The position numbers were made by a program, and so were the translations under genes. The notes beneath the pieces are model-generated. The model saw only the letters and a list, made by a program, of their open reading frames with translations, was not told the origin of the DNA and made no database searches. This document shows positions 17,737-27,823 of a DNA stretch of 64,000 nucleotides, piece after piece (position 1 is the stretch's first letter; each line of letters opens with the position of its first letter). The stretch comes from Sphingomonas sanguinis (GTDB taxonomy: Bacteria > Pseudomonadota > Alphaproteobacteria > Sphingomonadales > Sphingomonadaceae): positions 3,476,001-3,540,000 of the forward strand of contig NZ_CP079203.1 in the NCBI RefSeq assembly GCF_019297835.1. The letters run 5' to 3'.

Positions 17737-18405
17737 TTATGCCCCCACCATCTCCAGCAGCCCCTCGAACAGGCGGCGGCCATGGTCGCCGCCGTGCGCG
17801 GCTTCGATGCGGCGTTCGGGATGGGGCATCATGCCCAGCACGTTGCGCTTCTCGTTCAGCACGCCCGCGATGTTGCGGGCCGAGCCGTTGACGTCCTCGG
17901 CATAGCGGAAGGCCACGCGACCTTCGCCTTCCAGGCGGTCGAGCGTATCGGTGTCGGCGAAGTAGTTGCCGTCATGATGCGCGACCGGGATACGGATCGT
18001 CTCGCCCTGTTCGTACAGGCGGGTGAAGGCGCTGTCGGTGTTCGCGACCTCCAGATTCACGTCGCGGCACACGAAGTTGAGCGAGCGGTTGCGCATCAGC
18101 GCGCCCGGCAGCAGGCCGGTTTCGGCCAGCACCTGGAAGCCGTTGCACACGCCGAAGACCGGCGTGCCCTTGTTCGCCGACTCCACCACCGCGCGCATGA
18201 TCGGCGAACGGGCCGCGATCGCGCCGCAGCGGAGATAGTCGCCGTACGAGAAGCCGCCCGGCACGCCGATCAGCCCCAGCCCCTCGGGCAGTTCGCTGTC
18301 GCCGTGCCAGACCATGGCCGGCTTGACGCCCGTCACCGCCTCCAGCGCGACGGCGAGGTCGCGGTCGCAGTTCGAGCCCGGAAAGACGATCACGGCGGTC
18401 TTCAT
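17737..18405 (-). CDS. purQ: Phosphoribosylformylglycinamidine synthase subunit PurQ
   Basis: A 222-residue glutamine amidotransferase subunit that supplies ammonia to PurL in purine synthesis (FGAR to FGAM). It has the nucleophile region [20 protein letters not shown], oxyanion region [13 protein letters not shown] and the C-terminal [12 protein letters not shown] with the catalytic His-Glu. The start [16 protein letters not shown] at 18405 overlaps the purS stop (TGATG), implying coupling. purL itself is not in the window. Confidence 0.96.
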   Translation of the reverse strand: MKTAVIVFPGSNCDRDLAVALEAVTGVKPAMVWHGDSELPEGLGLIGVPGGFSYGDYLRCGAIAARSPIMRAVVESANKGTPVFGVCNGFQVLAETGLLPGALMRNRSLNFVCRDVNLEVANTDSAFTRLYEQGETIRIPVAHHDGNYFADTDTLDRLEGEGRVAFRYAEDVNGSARNIAGVLNEKRNVLGMMPHPERRIEAAHGGDHGRRLFEGLLEMVGA

Positions 18406-18634
18406 CAGGCGCGCTCCACCCGGTAATTCTCGATCACGGTGTTGGCGAGCAGCTGGCGGCACATCTCGTCGATCTGCGCGTCGGTGGTCGCGTCGGCGAC
18501 TTCCAGCTCGATCAGCTTGCCCGCGCGCACGTCGTCGACGCCCGCAAAGCCCAGGCTTTCCAGCGCATGATGGATCGCCTTGCCCTGCGGGTCGAGCACG
18601 CCGGGCTTCAGGGTGACGAAAATCTTCAGCTTCA

Positions 18635-18635
<1 letters not shown>
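18405..18635 (-). CDS. purS: Phosphoribosylformylglycinamidine synthase subunit PurS
   Basis: A 76-residue subunit that bridges PurL and PurQ in the three-part FGAM synthase. [20 protein letters not shown] and GKLIELEVA are the PurS pattern. It sits between purC and purQ: its ATG shares one base with the purC stop (TAATG) and its TGA shares one base with the purQ ATG. This tight purC-purS-purQ order is common in Alphaproteobacteria. Confidence 0.95.
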
Positions 18636-19414
<779 letters not shown>

Positions 19415-19692
19415 GCGGCGGTCCCCTGAAATGAGTACAGCCCCGGCGCCCCCATGCTGAGGCCCGAGGCGGGATGGCGCGGCCTATAATGGATGGAACG
19501 CGGCGGCGCAATGGAGCGGGGCACCGTCCGGTCATCCCGTTTCGCCCCGCCTGGTCAAGGATGACGTCGTCGTAATCCGTGATCCATGATGAACAGTTTT
19601 TGGAAGAGAGATTAAAGAAATGTAAGGTGGAAAGTAACGGAAACCGATCGGATAGATCAGGGGTTTTGGCTATGCTTGCAAAGGAGGTAGTC

Positions 19693-20082
19693 ATGAACAA
19701 GCTGATGATCGGTGTTGTTGGTGGAGCCCTGATGCTGACGGCCGGTGCTGCCGTCGCGCGGCCGGTGCATATGGCGCCGCGTGCTCAGATCTGGGAGCAG
19801 GCGCATGTGCCGCTCGCCAATGGCATGGAAGCCATCGCGGTGGTGAAGAACGGTAATGCCGAGCGCACCGTCGCCTGCCGCGATACCGCGGACGTGCTCG
19901 CCACCTTCCGTCCCGAAGTCGTCGCCTTCCAGCCGGTCCGTGGGCCGCATGGCAAGCTGAAGACCGACGAGGATGTCGCCGGGGTCGAAACCTTCACCCC
20001 CGTCGCCTTCCAGAACTGCACGGTGGCCGCAGGCGACCACTTCCAGCAGGATGTGACCCAGGCCCAGGCGAACCAGGCCTAA
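19693..20082 (+). CDS. Small exported protein of unknown function
   Basis: A 129-residue protein with a clear signal peptide (MNKLMIGVVGGALMLTAGAA, cleaved near VAARP) and a perfect AAGGAGG ribosome site 7 bases before the ATG at 19693. The mature part has two cysteines (TVACRDT and QNCTVA) that may pair, and a Gln-rich tail (QQDVTQAQANQA). No family is recognised. The upstream 120 bases are A+T rich; GGAAAC (19639-19644) and GGTT 17 bases later weakly resemble an EcfG stress promoter. An abundant secreted or stress protein is a guess from the strong ribosome site. Confidence 0.7.
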   Translation: MNKLMIGVVGGALMLTAGAAVARPVHMAPRAQIWEQAHVPLANGMEAIAVVKNGNAERTVACRDTADVLATFRPEVVAFQPVRGPHGKLKTDEDVAGVETFTPVAFQNCTVAAGDHFQQDVTQAQANQA

Positions 20083-20091
20083 GGCCGCCTT

Positions 20092-20287
20092 TCCCTCTCC
20101 CCTGGACAGGGGAGAGGGGTAGCGAAGCTTGCCAGCGTGCTGGCTAGCGCAGCTGGGGTGAGGGGTCGAGCGAGCCTGAAGGCTCGCGCGCTCTTCGAGC
20201 GCCACCCCTCACCCAGCTCCGACTAGGCCTTTGCTTTCGCAAAGACCAAGTCTGCGCAACCCTCTCCCCTCTGCGAGGGGCGAGGGA
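20092..20287. repeat. Intergenic repeat element, family C
   Basis: The left end CCCTCTCCCCTGGACAGGGG and the right end CCCTCTCCCCTCTGCGAGGG flank about 150 bases containing GTGAGGGGT and its inverse ACCCCTCAC. The layout parallels families A and B but the end sequence differs. Only one copy is in the window. Confidence 0.65.
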
Positions 20288-20301
20288 ATAAGGGGGGCGC
20301 C

Positions 20302-22305
20302 TCAGAAATCGGCGAGGAGTCCGACGAACAGCGTCCGTCCGTAATTCACCGTGCCATAGGTCGGATCGTCCAGTCGCGTGTCCGCGACGTTATAGACACC
20401 GCCCTTCAGGGTCAGGCCGCGCGTCAGCCGCTGCGTCGCCAGCAGGTCGGCGGTCGCATAGGGCGGGGCGGGCGAGCCGGTTACGGTCGCCTCATATTCC
20501 TTCCCGTAATAGTTGAACGCGGTCCATATCCGCGTGTCGGGCGTGGCATCCCAGTCCAGCCGGGCATTGCCCTTGAAGCGCGGGGTCAGAGCCAGCGGCG
20601 CGCCGATATTGGGACCGCTCTTCTGCTGCGAATCGAGATAGGTCAGGTTGCCGCGAATCGACAGCGTCGGGTCGATCCGCCAGCGCCCCGCAACCTCGAC
20701 GCCCAGGATCGAGGCGCGGTTCAGATTGACCCGTTCCATGATCTGCAAGCCCTGCCACCGGCGCGTGGTGGTGATGGTCGACAGCGCATCGCGGAAGTCG
20801 TTGTAGAAAATGGTGGCGTTGGCGGCGATGCCCGCCCGGTTCGACCAGGTCAGCGTCGCCTCGTAATTCACGCTGCTTTCGGGGCGCAGCGCCGGATTGC
20901 CGAACTGGACGAAGCGGTTGCGCCGGATCACCGCATAGTCCGGGATGACGGCGCGCAGCTCGGGCGCCTTGAAGCCGCGTGCGACGCCGCCCTTCAGGGT
21001 CCAATGATCGTCCATATGCCACACGGCATAGGCGCGCGGATTCAGGTGGCGACCATAGAATTGATGGTCGTCCAGCCGGATGCCGCCGGTCAGGGTGAAG
21101 CCCGGCAGGACCCGCCATTCATTCTCGGCGAAGATCGCCTTCTGCACCACCGAATAGCGTTCATACTCGCGCGCGTTCGGCTGGCCGGCATTGGCCTGGT
21201 TCCAGTCGCGCAGCCCCGTTTTCAGCCACTGTGCGCCGATGGTCGTGGTGGTGCGGGCGAAGGGCATCACCAGCTTGCCGTCGAGTACGCGGTTGCGCAC
21301 CTCGGGGCGACGCCCGAATACATCGGTTTGGTTCGGAGTTGCCAGCCCCTCGCGGCTGGTCTTCTCATCCAGATAGGACAGCAGCGACGACAGCCTGCCC
21401 CAGCGGCCATTGTGCATCAGCGACCAGTAATCGCGGTCATTGTCCTGCTGGCGCGTCGCCCAGTTGGGGCTGACACCCTCGCCATTGCGAAGCCGCGACA
21501 GGCCGCCTTCCAGGATCACCTCATGCCCGGTGGCGGGGGTCAGGACCAGGCGGCCGGTGGCGCTGCGCTGGCGCGCGCGAGTAAAGCCGTTGGTGACGAT
21601 CACATTGTCGTCCGCGCCGCGCGCCAGATAGCTGCCCCAGGCCTGTACGCCCAGCAGGCCAGGCACGACCGGGCCGCTGACAAAGGCTTGCGCGTTCCCG
21701 GCATTGCCCTGGTCGCCCGAGGGGCGGATCGAGAGGTCGTAGGACAGGCTGCCGCTCCATTGTGGGGTCGGGCGGCGGGTGATGATGTTGATGACGCCGC
21801 CGATCGCGTCCGAGCCATAGAGCGACGACATGGGCCCGCGCACCACCTCGACCCGCTCGATCGCGGCGGCGGGCGGGGTGAAGCTCTGCTCGTAACCACG
21901 ATTGCCGTTGACGCGGGACTCGCGGCCGCTCTGGCGGCGGCCATCGACCATCACCAGCGTATAGTCGCCGGGCATGCCGCGAATCTGGATGTCGGTTTCG
22001 TTGGCACTGCCGTTCACCGTCACGCCCTCGACGTCGCGCACCGCGTCGGCCAGGCTCTGAATCGAGCGGCGGCGCAGGTCGTTGCCGTCGATGATGGTGA
22101 TCGACGCCGGGGCGTCCTCCTGCCTCTGGCTATAGCCGGTCGCGGTGACGACGATGTCGCTGTCGCCGGTCTTTTCCCCGCCGGTCGGCGCGGTGCTCTG
22201 CGCCGCCACGGGCGCGGCAAAAATCAGGGTTGAGAAGGACGTGCACAGCGACAAGGCACCAATGTGCCATCGCCGCGACCGCGAGGTCGAGACGTTGATG
22301 AGCAT
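20302..22305 (-). CDS. TonB-dependent siderophore-type receptor (FepA/CirA-like)
   Basis: A 667-residue outer-membrane receptor. After a signal region ending near AAPVAAQ comes the TonB box DIVVTATGYSQRQ, then a plug domain with ERVEVVRGPMSSLYGSDAIG and GVINIITRR. This is the shorter class that takes up iron chelates, catecholates or cobalamin. The barrel ends FVGLLADF with the terminal Phe needed for Bam assembly. A candidate Fur box lies about 50 bases upstream, supporting iron control. The exact ligand is not determined. Confidence 0.92.
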   Translation of the reverse strand: MLINVSTSRSRRWHIGALSLCTSFSTLIFAAPVAAQSTAPTGGEKTGDSDIVVTATGYSQRQEDAPASITIIDGNDLRRRSIQSLADAVRDVEGVTVNGSANETDIQIRGMPGDYTLVMVDGRRQSGRESRVNGNRGYEQSFTPPAAAIERVEVVRGPMSSLYGSDAIGGVINIITRRPTPQWSGSLSYDLSIRPSGDQGNAGNAQAFVSGPVVPGLLGVQAWGSYLARGADDNVIVTNGFTRARQRSATGRLVLTPATGHEVILEGGLSRLRNGEGVSPNWATRQQDNDRDYWSLMHNGRWGRLSSLLSYLDEKTSREGLATPNQTDVFGRRPEVRNRVLDGKLVMPFARTTTTIGAQWLKTGLRDWNQANAGQPNAREYERYSVVQKAIFAENEWRVLPGFTLTGGIRLDDHQFYGRHLNPRAYAVWHMDDHWTLKGGVARGFKAPELRAVIPDYAVIRRNRFVQFGNPALRPESSVNYEATLTWSNRAGIAANATIFYNDFRDALSTITTTRRWQGLQIMERVNLNRASILGVEVAGRWRIDPTLSIRGNLTYLDSQQKSGPNIGAPLALTPRFKGNARLDWDATPDTRIWTAFNYYGKEYEATVTGSPAPPYATADLLATQRLTRGLTLKGGVYNVADTRLDDPTYGTVNYGRTLFVGLLADF

Positions 22306-22354
22306 GATTCCCCCATGGAAACGACCTGCTGACGAGGTCCGGGGAAGAAATAAA

Positions 22355-22373
22355 GATATTGCGAATCGATTTC
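22355..22373 (-). promoter_or_regulatory. Candidate Fur box upstream of siderophore-type receptor
   Basis: Read on the minus strand, GAAATCGATTCGCAATATC matches the classical 19-base Fur box at 12 of 19 positions. It overlaps a plausible promoter (TTGAAA, 17 bases, TATTTC). The downstream gene is a receptor of the class usually iron-regulated. No binding evidence exists here. Confidence 0.4.
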
Positions 22374-22578
22374 AACAATGTGTTGTAAGTAGAAATATTA
22401 CGTTACAAAGCAGTGGGGAATAACAACCGGAAAACAAGCGACTGGCCCGCAGGGGCCTTTGGGCGGTGCCATTCGTTCGGCCGCAATCGGATCGGCTCAG
22501 GTGCTGATCGCAAGAATGTTCCCGATTTGATCCTCCCGATTGCTCCTTGGGTCATGGCTTGCTAGAAGCTGGGCTTCC

Positions 22579-24831
22579 ATGGCGATCGATCTCCGCGACA
22601 ATCCTCCCGTCGGCATTCTGGACGCACCCTTCGACAGCGCGCTGTCGGAGCGGTATCTGGTCTATGCGCTGTCGACGATCACCGCGCGCTCGTTGCCCGA
22701 TGTGCGCGACGGCCTTAAGCCCGTTCACCGGCGTCTTCTCTGGGCGATGCGGCTGCTGAAGCTCGATCCGGCCTCGGGGTACAAGAAGTGCGCGCGCGTC
22801 GTCGGCGACGTCATCGGTAAATACCATCCGCATGGCGACCAGTCGGTCTATGACGCGATGGTCCGCCTGGCTCAGGATTTCGCGCTGCGTTACCCGTTGG
22901 TCGACGGGCAGGGCAATTTCGGCAATATCGACGGCGATAACGCTGCTGCGTACCGTTACACCGAGGCCCGGCTGACCCAGGTCGCGATCGACCTGATGGA
23001 CGGGCTGGACGAGGACGCCGTCGCCTACCGCCCGACCTATAATGGCGAGGAGCAGGAACCCGAACTTTTCCCCGGCCTGTTCCCCAACCTGCTGGCGAAC
23101 GGCGCCAGTGGCATCGCGGTCGGCATGGCGACCAGCATCCCGCCACACAATGCCGCCGAATTGCTGGAGGCTGCGATCCTGCTGGTCGATCAGCCCGACG
23201 CGGACGACGATGCGATCCTGGCGCTGGTCAAGGGACCGGACTTCCCGACCGGCGGCATGGTTGTCGATGCGCCCGCCATCTTGCGCGAAAGCTATACGAC
23301 CGGTCGGGGTGGCTTTCGCGTCCGCGCGCGCTGGGAGATCGAGCGCGAGAAGGGCGGCGGCTGGCAGATCGTTATCAGCGAAATCCCCTATGGCGTCGCC
23401 AAGGGCAAGCTGATCGAACAGATCGCCACGCTGATCAACGACAAGAAGCTGCCGATCCTGGCCGATGTGCGCGACGAATCGGATGCGCAGGTGCGGATCG
23501 TTCTCGAACCGCGCGCGCGTACCGTCGATCCTCAGGTGCTGATGGACGGGTTGTTCCGCTTCTCCGACCTGGAGACGCGGGTCAGCCTGAACCTCAACGT
23601 GCTGGACAAGGACCGCACCCCGCGCGTTATGAGCTTGCGCGAGGCGCTGGCCGCCTGGGTCGAGCATCAGTTCGTCGTGCTGCGGCGTCGCTCCGAACAC
23701 CGCTTAAGCAAGATCGCCGACCGGATCGAACTGCTCGACGGCTATCTGGTCGCCTATCTCAACCTCGACCGGGTGATCGAGATCATCCGTACGGAGGACG
23801 AGCCCAAGGCGGTGATGATCGAGGAATTCCGCCTGACCGACCGACAGGCCGAGGCAATCCTGAACATGCGGCTGCGTTCGCTTCGGCGGCTCGAGGAATT
23901 CGAGATTCGCGGCGAGCGCGACAAGCTGGACAAGGAGCGCGAGCAGCTGACGCTGCTGCTCGGCTCCGAACAGCGTCAGCGGACGCGGATGAAGAAGGAT
24001 CTGGGCAAGATCCGCGACCGCTATGGCCCCGAGACTGCGCTGGGCGCGCGCCGCACGCTGATCGAGGAAGCCGCGCCGACCCGCGATATTCCGCTGGAGG
24101 CGATGATCGAGCGCGAGCCGATCACCGTCATCCTGTCGCAGCGCGGCTGGATCCGCGCGATGAAGGGGCATGTCGACCTCGCCTCGGCCGACACCGCCAA
24201 GTTCAAGGAAGGCGACGGTCCGGCCTTCGCCTTTCATGCGCAGACCACCGACAAACTGCTGCTGGCGGCGGCGAACGGGCGGTTCTTCACGCTGGCGGCG
24301 GACAAGCTACCCGGCGGGCGGGGCTTCGGCGAGCCGGTGCGCGCGATGATCGACCTCGACGGATCGATCGGCATCGCCGGTTTCCTTCCTGCGAGCCGCG
24401 CGGCTAAGCTGCTGGTCGCGGCGTCGGACGGACGCGGCTTCATCGTGCCGGTCGCCGACACCATCGCCGAGACGCGCAAGGGCAAGACCGTGCTGACCCC
24501 GCGTGCCGGGTCCATGCTGAAGGTCGTGCGGCCGGTGGGGGCGGAGCATGATTATGTCGCGGCGATTGGCGACAACCGGAAGCTGCTGGTCTTCCCGCTG
24601 ACGGAGTTCGTAGAGCTGTCGCGCGGCACCGGCGTCCAGCTCCAGCGCTATCGCGACGGCGGACTTTCGGATGCGACGACCTTCGTCTTCAAGGATGGGC
24701 TGAGCTGGCCGATGGGCGGCGATACCGGGCGGGTCCGTACCGAGTCCGATCTGTCGGCGTGGCGCACCGCGCGGGGCGCAGCGGGGCGGATGCCGCCGAC
24801 CGGCTTCCCGCGCGACAACCGCTTCGATTAG
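22579..24831 (+). CDS. parC: DNA topoisomerase IV subunit A
   Basis: A 750-residue type IIA topoisomerase subunit that cuts and rejoins DNA to decatenate chromosomes. The 5Y-CAP region has [36 protein letters not shown] and the catalytic Tyr in [12 protein letters not shown]. The C-terminal part is a degenerate beta-pinwheel, shorter than in GyrA, which with the overall length favours ParC. At the position equivalent to E. coli ParC Ser80 there is Gln (HGDQS). The start is the ATG at 22579; a 13-residue upstream extension is unlikely. It is monocistronic here. Confidence 0.93.
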   Translation: MAIDLRDNPPVGILDAPFDSALSERYLVYALSTITARSLPDVRDGLKPVHRRLLWAMRLLKLDPASGYKKCARVVGDVIGKYHPHGDQSVYDAMVRLAQDFALRYPLVDGQGNFGNIDGDNAAAYRYTEARLTQVAIDLMDGLDEDAVAYRPTYNGEEQEPELFPGLFPNLLANGASGIAVGMATSIPPHNAAELLEAAILLVDQPDADDDAILALVKGPDFPTGGMVVDAPAILRESYTTGRGGFRVRARWEIEREKGGGWQIVISEIPYGVAKGKLIEQIATLINDKKLPILADVRDESDAQVRIVLEPRARTVDPQVLMDGLFRFSDLETRVSLNLNVLDKDRTPRVMSLREALAAWVEHQFVVLRRRSEHRLSKIADRIELLDGYLVAYLNLDRVIEIIRTEDEPKAVMIEEFRLTDRQAEAILNMRLRSLRRLEEFEIRGERDKLDKEREQLTLLLGSEQRQRTRMKKDLGKIRDRYGPETALGARRTLIEEAAPTRDIPLEAMIEREPITVILSQRGWIRAMKGHVDLASADTAKFKEGDGPAFAFHAQTTDKLLLAAANGRFFTLAADKLPGGRGFGEPVRAMIDLDGSIGIAGFLPASRAAKLLVAASDGRGFIVPVADTIAETRKGKTVLTPRAGSMLKVVRPVGAEHDYVAAIGDNRKLLVFPLTEFVELSRGTGVQLQRYRDGGLSDATTFVFKDGLSWPMGGDTGRVRTESDLSAWRTARGAAGRMPPTGFPRDNRFD

Positions 24832-25010
24832 GCGTCGTGGACTATTTCCGGCGAGGGTGAGGGCGATCGGCAAAGCCGTTCCGCTTGCAGGAAACCGTGG
24901 AATCGCACCGGTCTGACGATGAATCCCCGCTGGCCTCGCAATGCTTCGTTAACTAGATTTTTCGTTGAGTTTTAGAGGCTCTTAACATTCGCGGGCTACG
25001 CGGGTGACTG

Positions 25011-26681
25011 ATGGCAACGATGGCTCATCCGACGCAACGCTCTTCGGACCGGAATTTCGGGTCGCTGACGTCGTGCGCGATCAGGATCATGGCTATTCCG
25101 GCGGCGGAAATCCTCATCGAGCACGGCGCACCAGTGGTGGTCGCCACCAACGACGCCTATCGCCGCGCCGCCCTCAACGACTCGCGGACCCAGGCGGGTT
25201 TGCTAGACGAAGTCGCCACCCGGATCGACGCGTTTCTGGCATCGGATCAGGCGTCGATCGAGTTTCCGCTGGCGGTCGGCGATGTCATCGACTGCCGCTA
25301 TTTCCAGGCAACGTTGACCCGAGCGGCCGAGGGGCATGGCGATGGTTGCGTCCTGATGCTGGTCGACCATACCGCGCAGCACCACACCGAACGCAGCCTG
25401 CGTCGCGAGATGACGACCGACAGCCTGACCGGGCTGCCCAATCGCCAGGGTTTCGGCGACCTGATCGAGTCGATGATGGCCAATGGCCAGCGCCACGCGG
25501 TGCTGGTGATCGACCTCAATCGATTCGGTCGGTTGAACGCCTGTATGGGGTCACTGGTCGGCGACGAGTTGCTCATTACCGTGGCGCGTCGCCTGAAGGG
25601 CGCCTTGCGCTCGCGCGACTCGATCGGACGGATCGGCGGCAACGAATTTGGCATATTGATGATGATCGACGGCAGCGAGGAGGAGGCCCATATCCTTGCC
25701 GACCGGATCGATCGGGCCTTGCGCGCGCCGTTCCGGCTGACCGACTATGAGGTCAATGTCGAGGCATCGGTCGGCATCGCCTTCAACGAAGGGCCGGATG
25801 GCGATGCCGAGGAGCTGATCCGTCACGCCCAGTTCGCGGTCAAGCACGCCAAGGCGGCGGGGCGGACCGAAGTCTATCACCCCCAGGCCTTCACCATCGC
25901 CCGCGCGCAATTCGCGATGGAAACCGCGCTGCGCCGCGCGATCGAGCAGGAAGATCTGCATCTTGCCTATCAACCGATCTGCGACCTGGGTTCGGGCCGA
26001 ACCATCGCGTTCGAGGCGTTGGCCCGGTGGCGCGATGCCGAGGGGCGCGACCATTCCCCGGTCGATTTCATTCCTGTCGCCGAGGAATCGGGGCTGATCG
26101 TGCCGCTGGGCCGCTGGGCCGCGAACAAGGCGCTGCTCGAGCTGGCGGAGTGGGACCGGCGGGCGGGTGGCAATTGCGGCGTGCGCATGTCGGTCAACGT
26201 CTCGGCCATCCAGTTGCAGCGCGACGACATACCCGCGCTGATCGAGTCGGCGCTGGCGCGGGCTGGCGTGGCAGGCGAGCGGCTGATCCTGGAACTCACC
26301 GAAAGCGCGATCGTCGGCGACCCCGACCGGGTCAGCGCGATCATGAACGCGCTCAAGAAGCTCGGCCCGACCATCGCGATGGACGATTTCGGTACCGGCT
26401 ATTCCAGCCTCGCCTATCTTCAGAAGCTGCCGATCGACATATTGAAAATCGACCGCAGCTTCGTCTCGGGGATGCTGGCCGACCGCGACAAGATCGCGAT
26501 CGTCCGCGCCATTCTGGGGCTGGCGCAGGCGTTGGGCATGAAGACCACCGCCGAGGGGATCGAGGCGGTCGAGCTGGGCCAGACGCTGGCCGCTTTGGGG
26601 TGCAGCCATGGCCAGGGCTATTATTACGCCCGCCCGCTCGATCCCGAAGCCGCTTGGGCGCTCATCGCCGATCAGGTCTGA
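25011..26681 (+). CDS. Degenerate GGDEF plus EAL c-di-GMP phosphodiesterase
   Basis: A 556-residue protein. A PAS-like N-terminal part (about 27-125) precedes a GGDEF domain in which the signature reads GGNEF (209-213), so the metal-binding acidic residue is lost. The I-site is kept as RSRD (200-203). The EAL domain (about 305-550) is intact: FEALARW (EAL at 335-337), ELTESAI, MDDFGTGYSS and LKIDRSFV. The likely net role is c-di-GMP hydrolysis with the GGDEF half acting as a sensor. It has no membrane segments. The start could also be 25020. Confidence 0.9.
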   Translation: MATMAHPTQRSSDRNFGSLTSCAIRIMAIPAAEILIEHGAPVVVATNDAYRRAALNDSRTQAGLLDEVATRIDAFLASDQASIEFPLAVGDVIDCRYFQATLTRAAEGHGDGCVLMLVDHTAQHHTERSLRREMTTDSLTGLPNRQGFGDLIESMMANGQRHAVLVIDLNRFGRLNACMGSLVGDELLITVARRLKGALRSRDSIGRIGGNEFGILMMIDGSEEEAHILADRIDRALRAPFRLTDYEVNVEASVGIAFNEGPDGDAEELIRHAQFAVKHAKAAGRTEVYHPQAFTIARAQFAMETALRRAIEQEDLHLAYQPICDLGSGRTIAFEALARWRDAEGRDHSPVDFIPVAEESGLIVPLGRWAANKALLELAEWDRRAGGNCGVRMSVNVSAIQLQRDDIPALIESALARAGVAGERLILELTESAIVGDPDRVSAIMNALKKLGPTIAMDDFGTGYSSLAYLQKLPIDILKIDRSFVSGMLADRDKIAIVRAILGLAQALGMKTTAEGIEAVELGQTLAALGCSHGQGYYYARPLDPEAAWALIADQV

Positions 26682-27823
26682 GCGACCGCCTCGTCGGCTA
26701 TATGCCCGACCCGCTCGGCGTCGGGAAAATCTTCCGCAATCCACTGAGTCTCGATCCGACGGAGCAGCCGCGCCACCTCCGGTCCCTTGCCGATCCCGCG
26801 TTCGACCAGCGCACCGCCGGTCAGCGGCAGGGCAGGCGGCGTCCAGTCGCGAATCGCCTCGACCGACTCGCCTGCCAGCAACAGACGGTCGACCGCACCC
26901 GGCACGCCCACGCGATAGGCAAGCGCGCGTGGCCCTTCGTCACCCGGCCCGGCCGTCGCGGCGATCAGGCGCTTGCGGTCCGTATTGGACAGTTTCAACC
27001 GCGCGCCGACAGGCTCTGCCGCTTGCCGAGGCAGAAGCGCGGCAAGTCGCCGGATCGCGTCGGGGGCAATTCCGGCCGTCTCTTCGCGCTCGGCGAGACG
27101 GGCCAGCCGCTCCACGCCGTCCGTCTCGATTTCGGGAATGACCGCGCGGAAGATGCCATGCTCGACCATCAGCGCCACGACCGGTACCGCACGGGCGGCG
27201 ACCAGCAGTTTCAGCAACTCCGCCGCGATCCGCTCGCGGGACAGGGCCATCAGGTCGTTGGCGCGCACGGCACAGGCGGCGAGTCCGGCCTCGTCGACGG
27301 CATGGCCGAAGCGCGCATGGAAGCGGAAGAAGCGCAGGATGCGCAAATGATCCTCCGCGATCCGCTGCAACGGGTCGCCGATGAAGCGCACGCGCCCGGC
27401 TTTCAAGTCGTCCAGCCCGCCGAAATAGTCGAACAATCCGCCGGTTGCGGGATCGGCATAGAGCGCGTTCATCGTGAAGTCGCGCCGCGCGGCATCCTCG
27501 CGCCAGTCATCGGTGAAGGCGACCACGGCATGGCGGCCGTCGGTCGATACGTCGCGGCGTAGCGTCGTGACCTCGACCGGGCCGTCGGGCAGGACGGCGG
27601 TGATCGTGCCATGCGCGATGCCGGTCGGCACCGGCTTGAACCCGCTGTCGCGCACCCGGTCGATGACGGTTTCGGGCGAGAGCGGCGTCGCCAGATCGAT
27701 ATCCGCCACCGCCAAGCCCAGCAGCATGTCGCGCACCGCCCCGCCGACGAAGCGCGCCTCCAGTCGCTCGGCCAACGCGATCAGCTCGGGGCGATCGGCC
27801 CAGGGTGCGGTTCCGGTCGTCAT
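26672..27823 (-). CDS. cca: CCA tRNA nucleotidyltransferase / poly(A) polymerase family
   Basis: A 383-residue class II nucleotidyltransferase that adds or repairs the CCA end of tRNA. It shows FVGGAVRDMLLG and the metal-binding pair in VADIDLAT, then EDAARRDFTMNALYAD and the RNA-binding region FIGDPLQRIAEDHLRILRFF. The window's tRNA-Arg encodes its own CCA, so repair may be one role. The ATG at 27823 overlaps the NUDIX gene stop by four bases (ATGA). The 3' end overlaps the convergent phosphodiesterase gene by ten bases. Confidence 0.93.
   Translation of the reverse strand: MTTGTAPWADRPELIALAERLEARFVGGAVRDMLLGLAVADIDLATPLSPETVIDRVRDSGFKPVPTGIAHGTITAVLPDGPVEVTTLRRDVSTDGRHAVVAFTDDWREDAARRDFTMNALYADPATGGLFDYFGGLDDLKAGRVRFIGDPLQRIAEDHLRILRFFRFHARFGHAVDEAGLAACAVRANDLMALSRERIAAELLKLLVAARAVPVVALMVEHGIFRAVIPEIETDGVERLARLAEREETAGIAPDAIRRLAALLPRQAAEPVGARLKLSNTDRKRLIAATAGPGDEGPRALAYRVGVPGAVDRLLLAGESVEAIRDWTPPALPLTGGALVERGIGKGPEVARLLRRIETQWIAEDFPDAERVGHIADEAVAQT

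Noticed and set aside
17462..17905. Short frames in the purQ downstream gap
   Set aside because: They are made of family F and D repeat DNA and cross a terminator.
22306..22440. Possible cobalamin riboswitch upstream of the siderophore-type receptor
   Set aside because: No B12-box-like conserved sequence or long structured leader was seen; the receptor leader is short.
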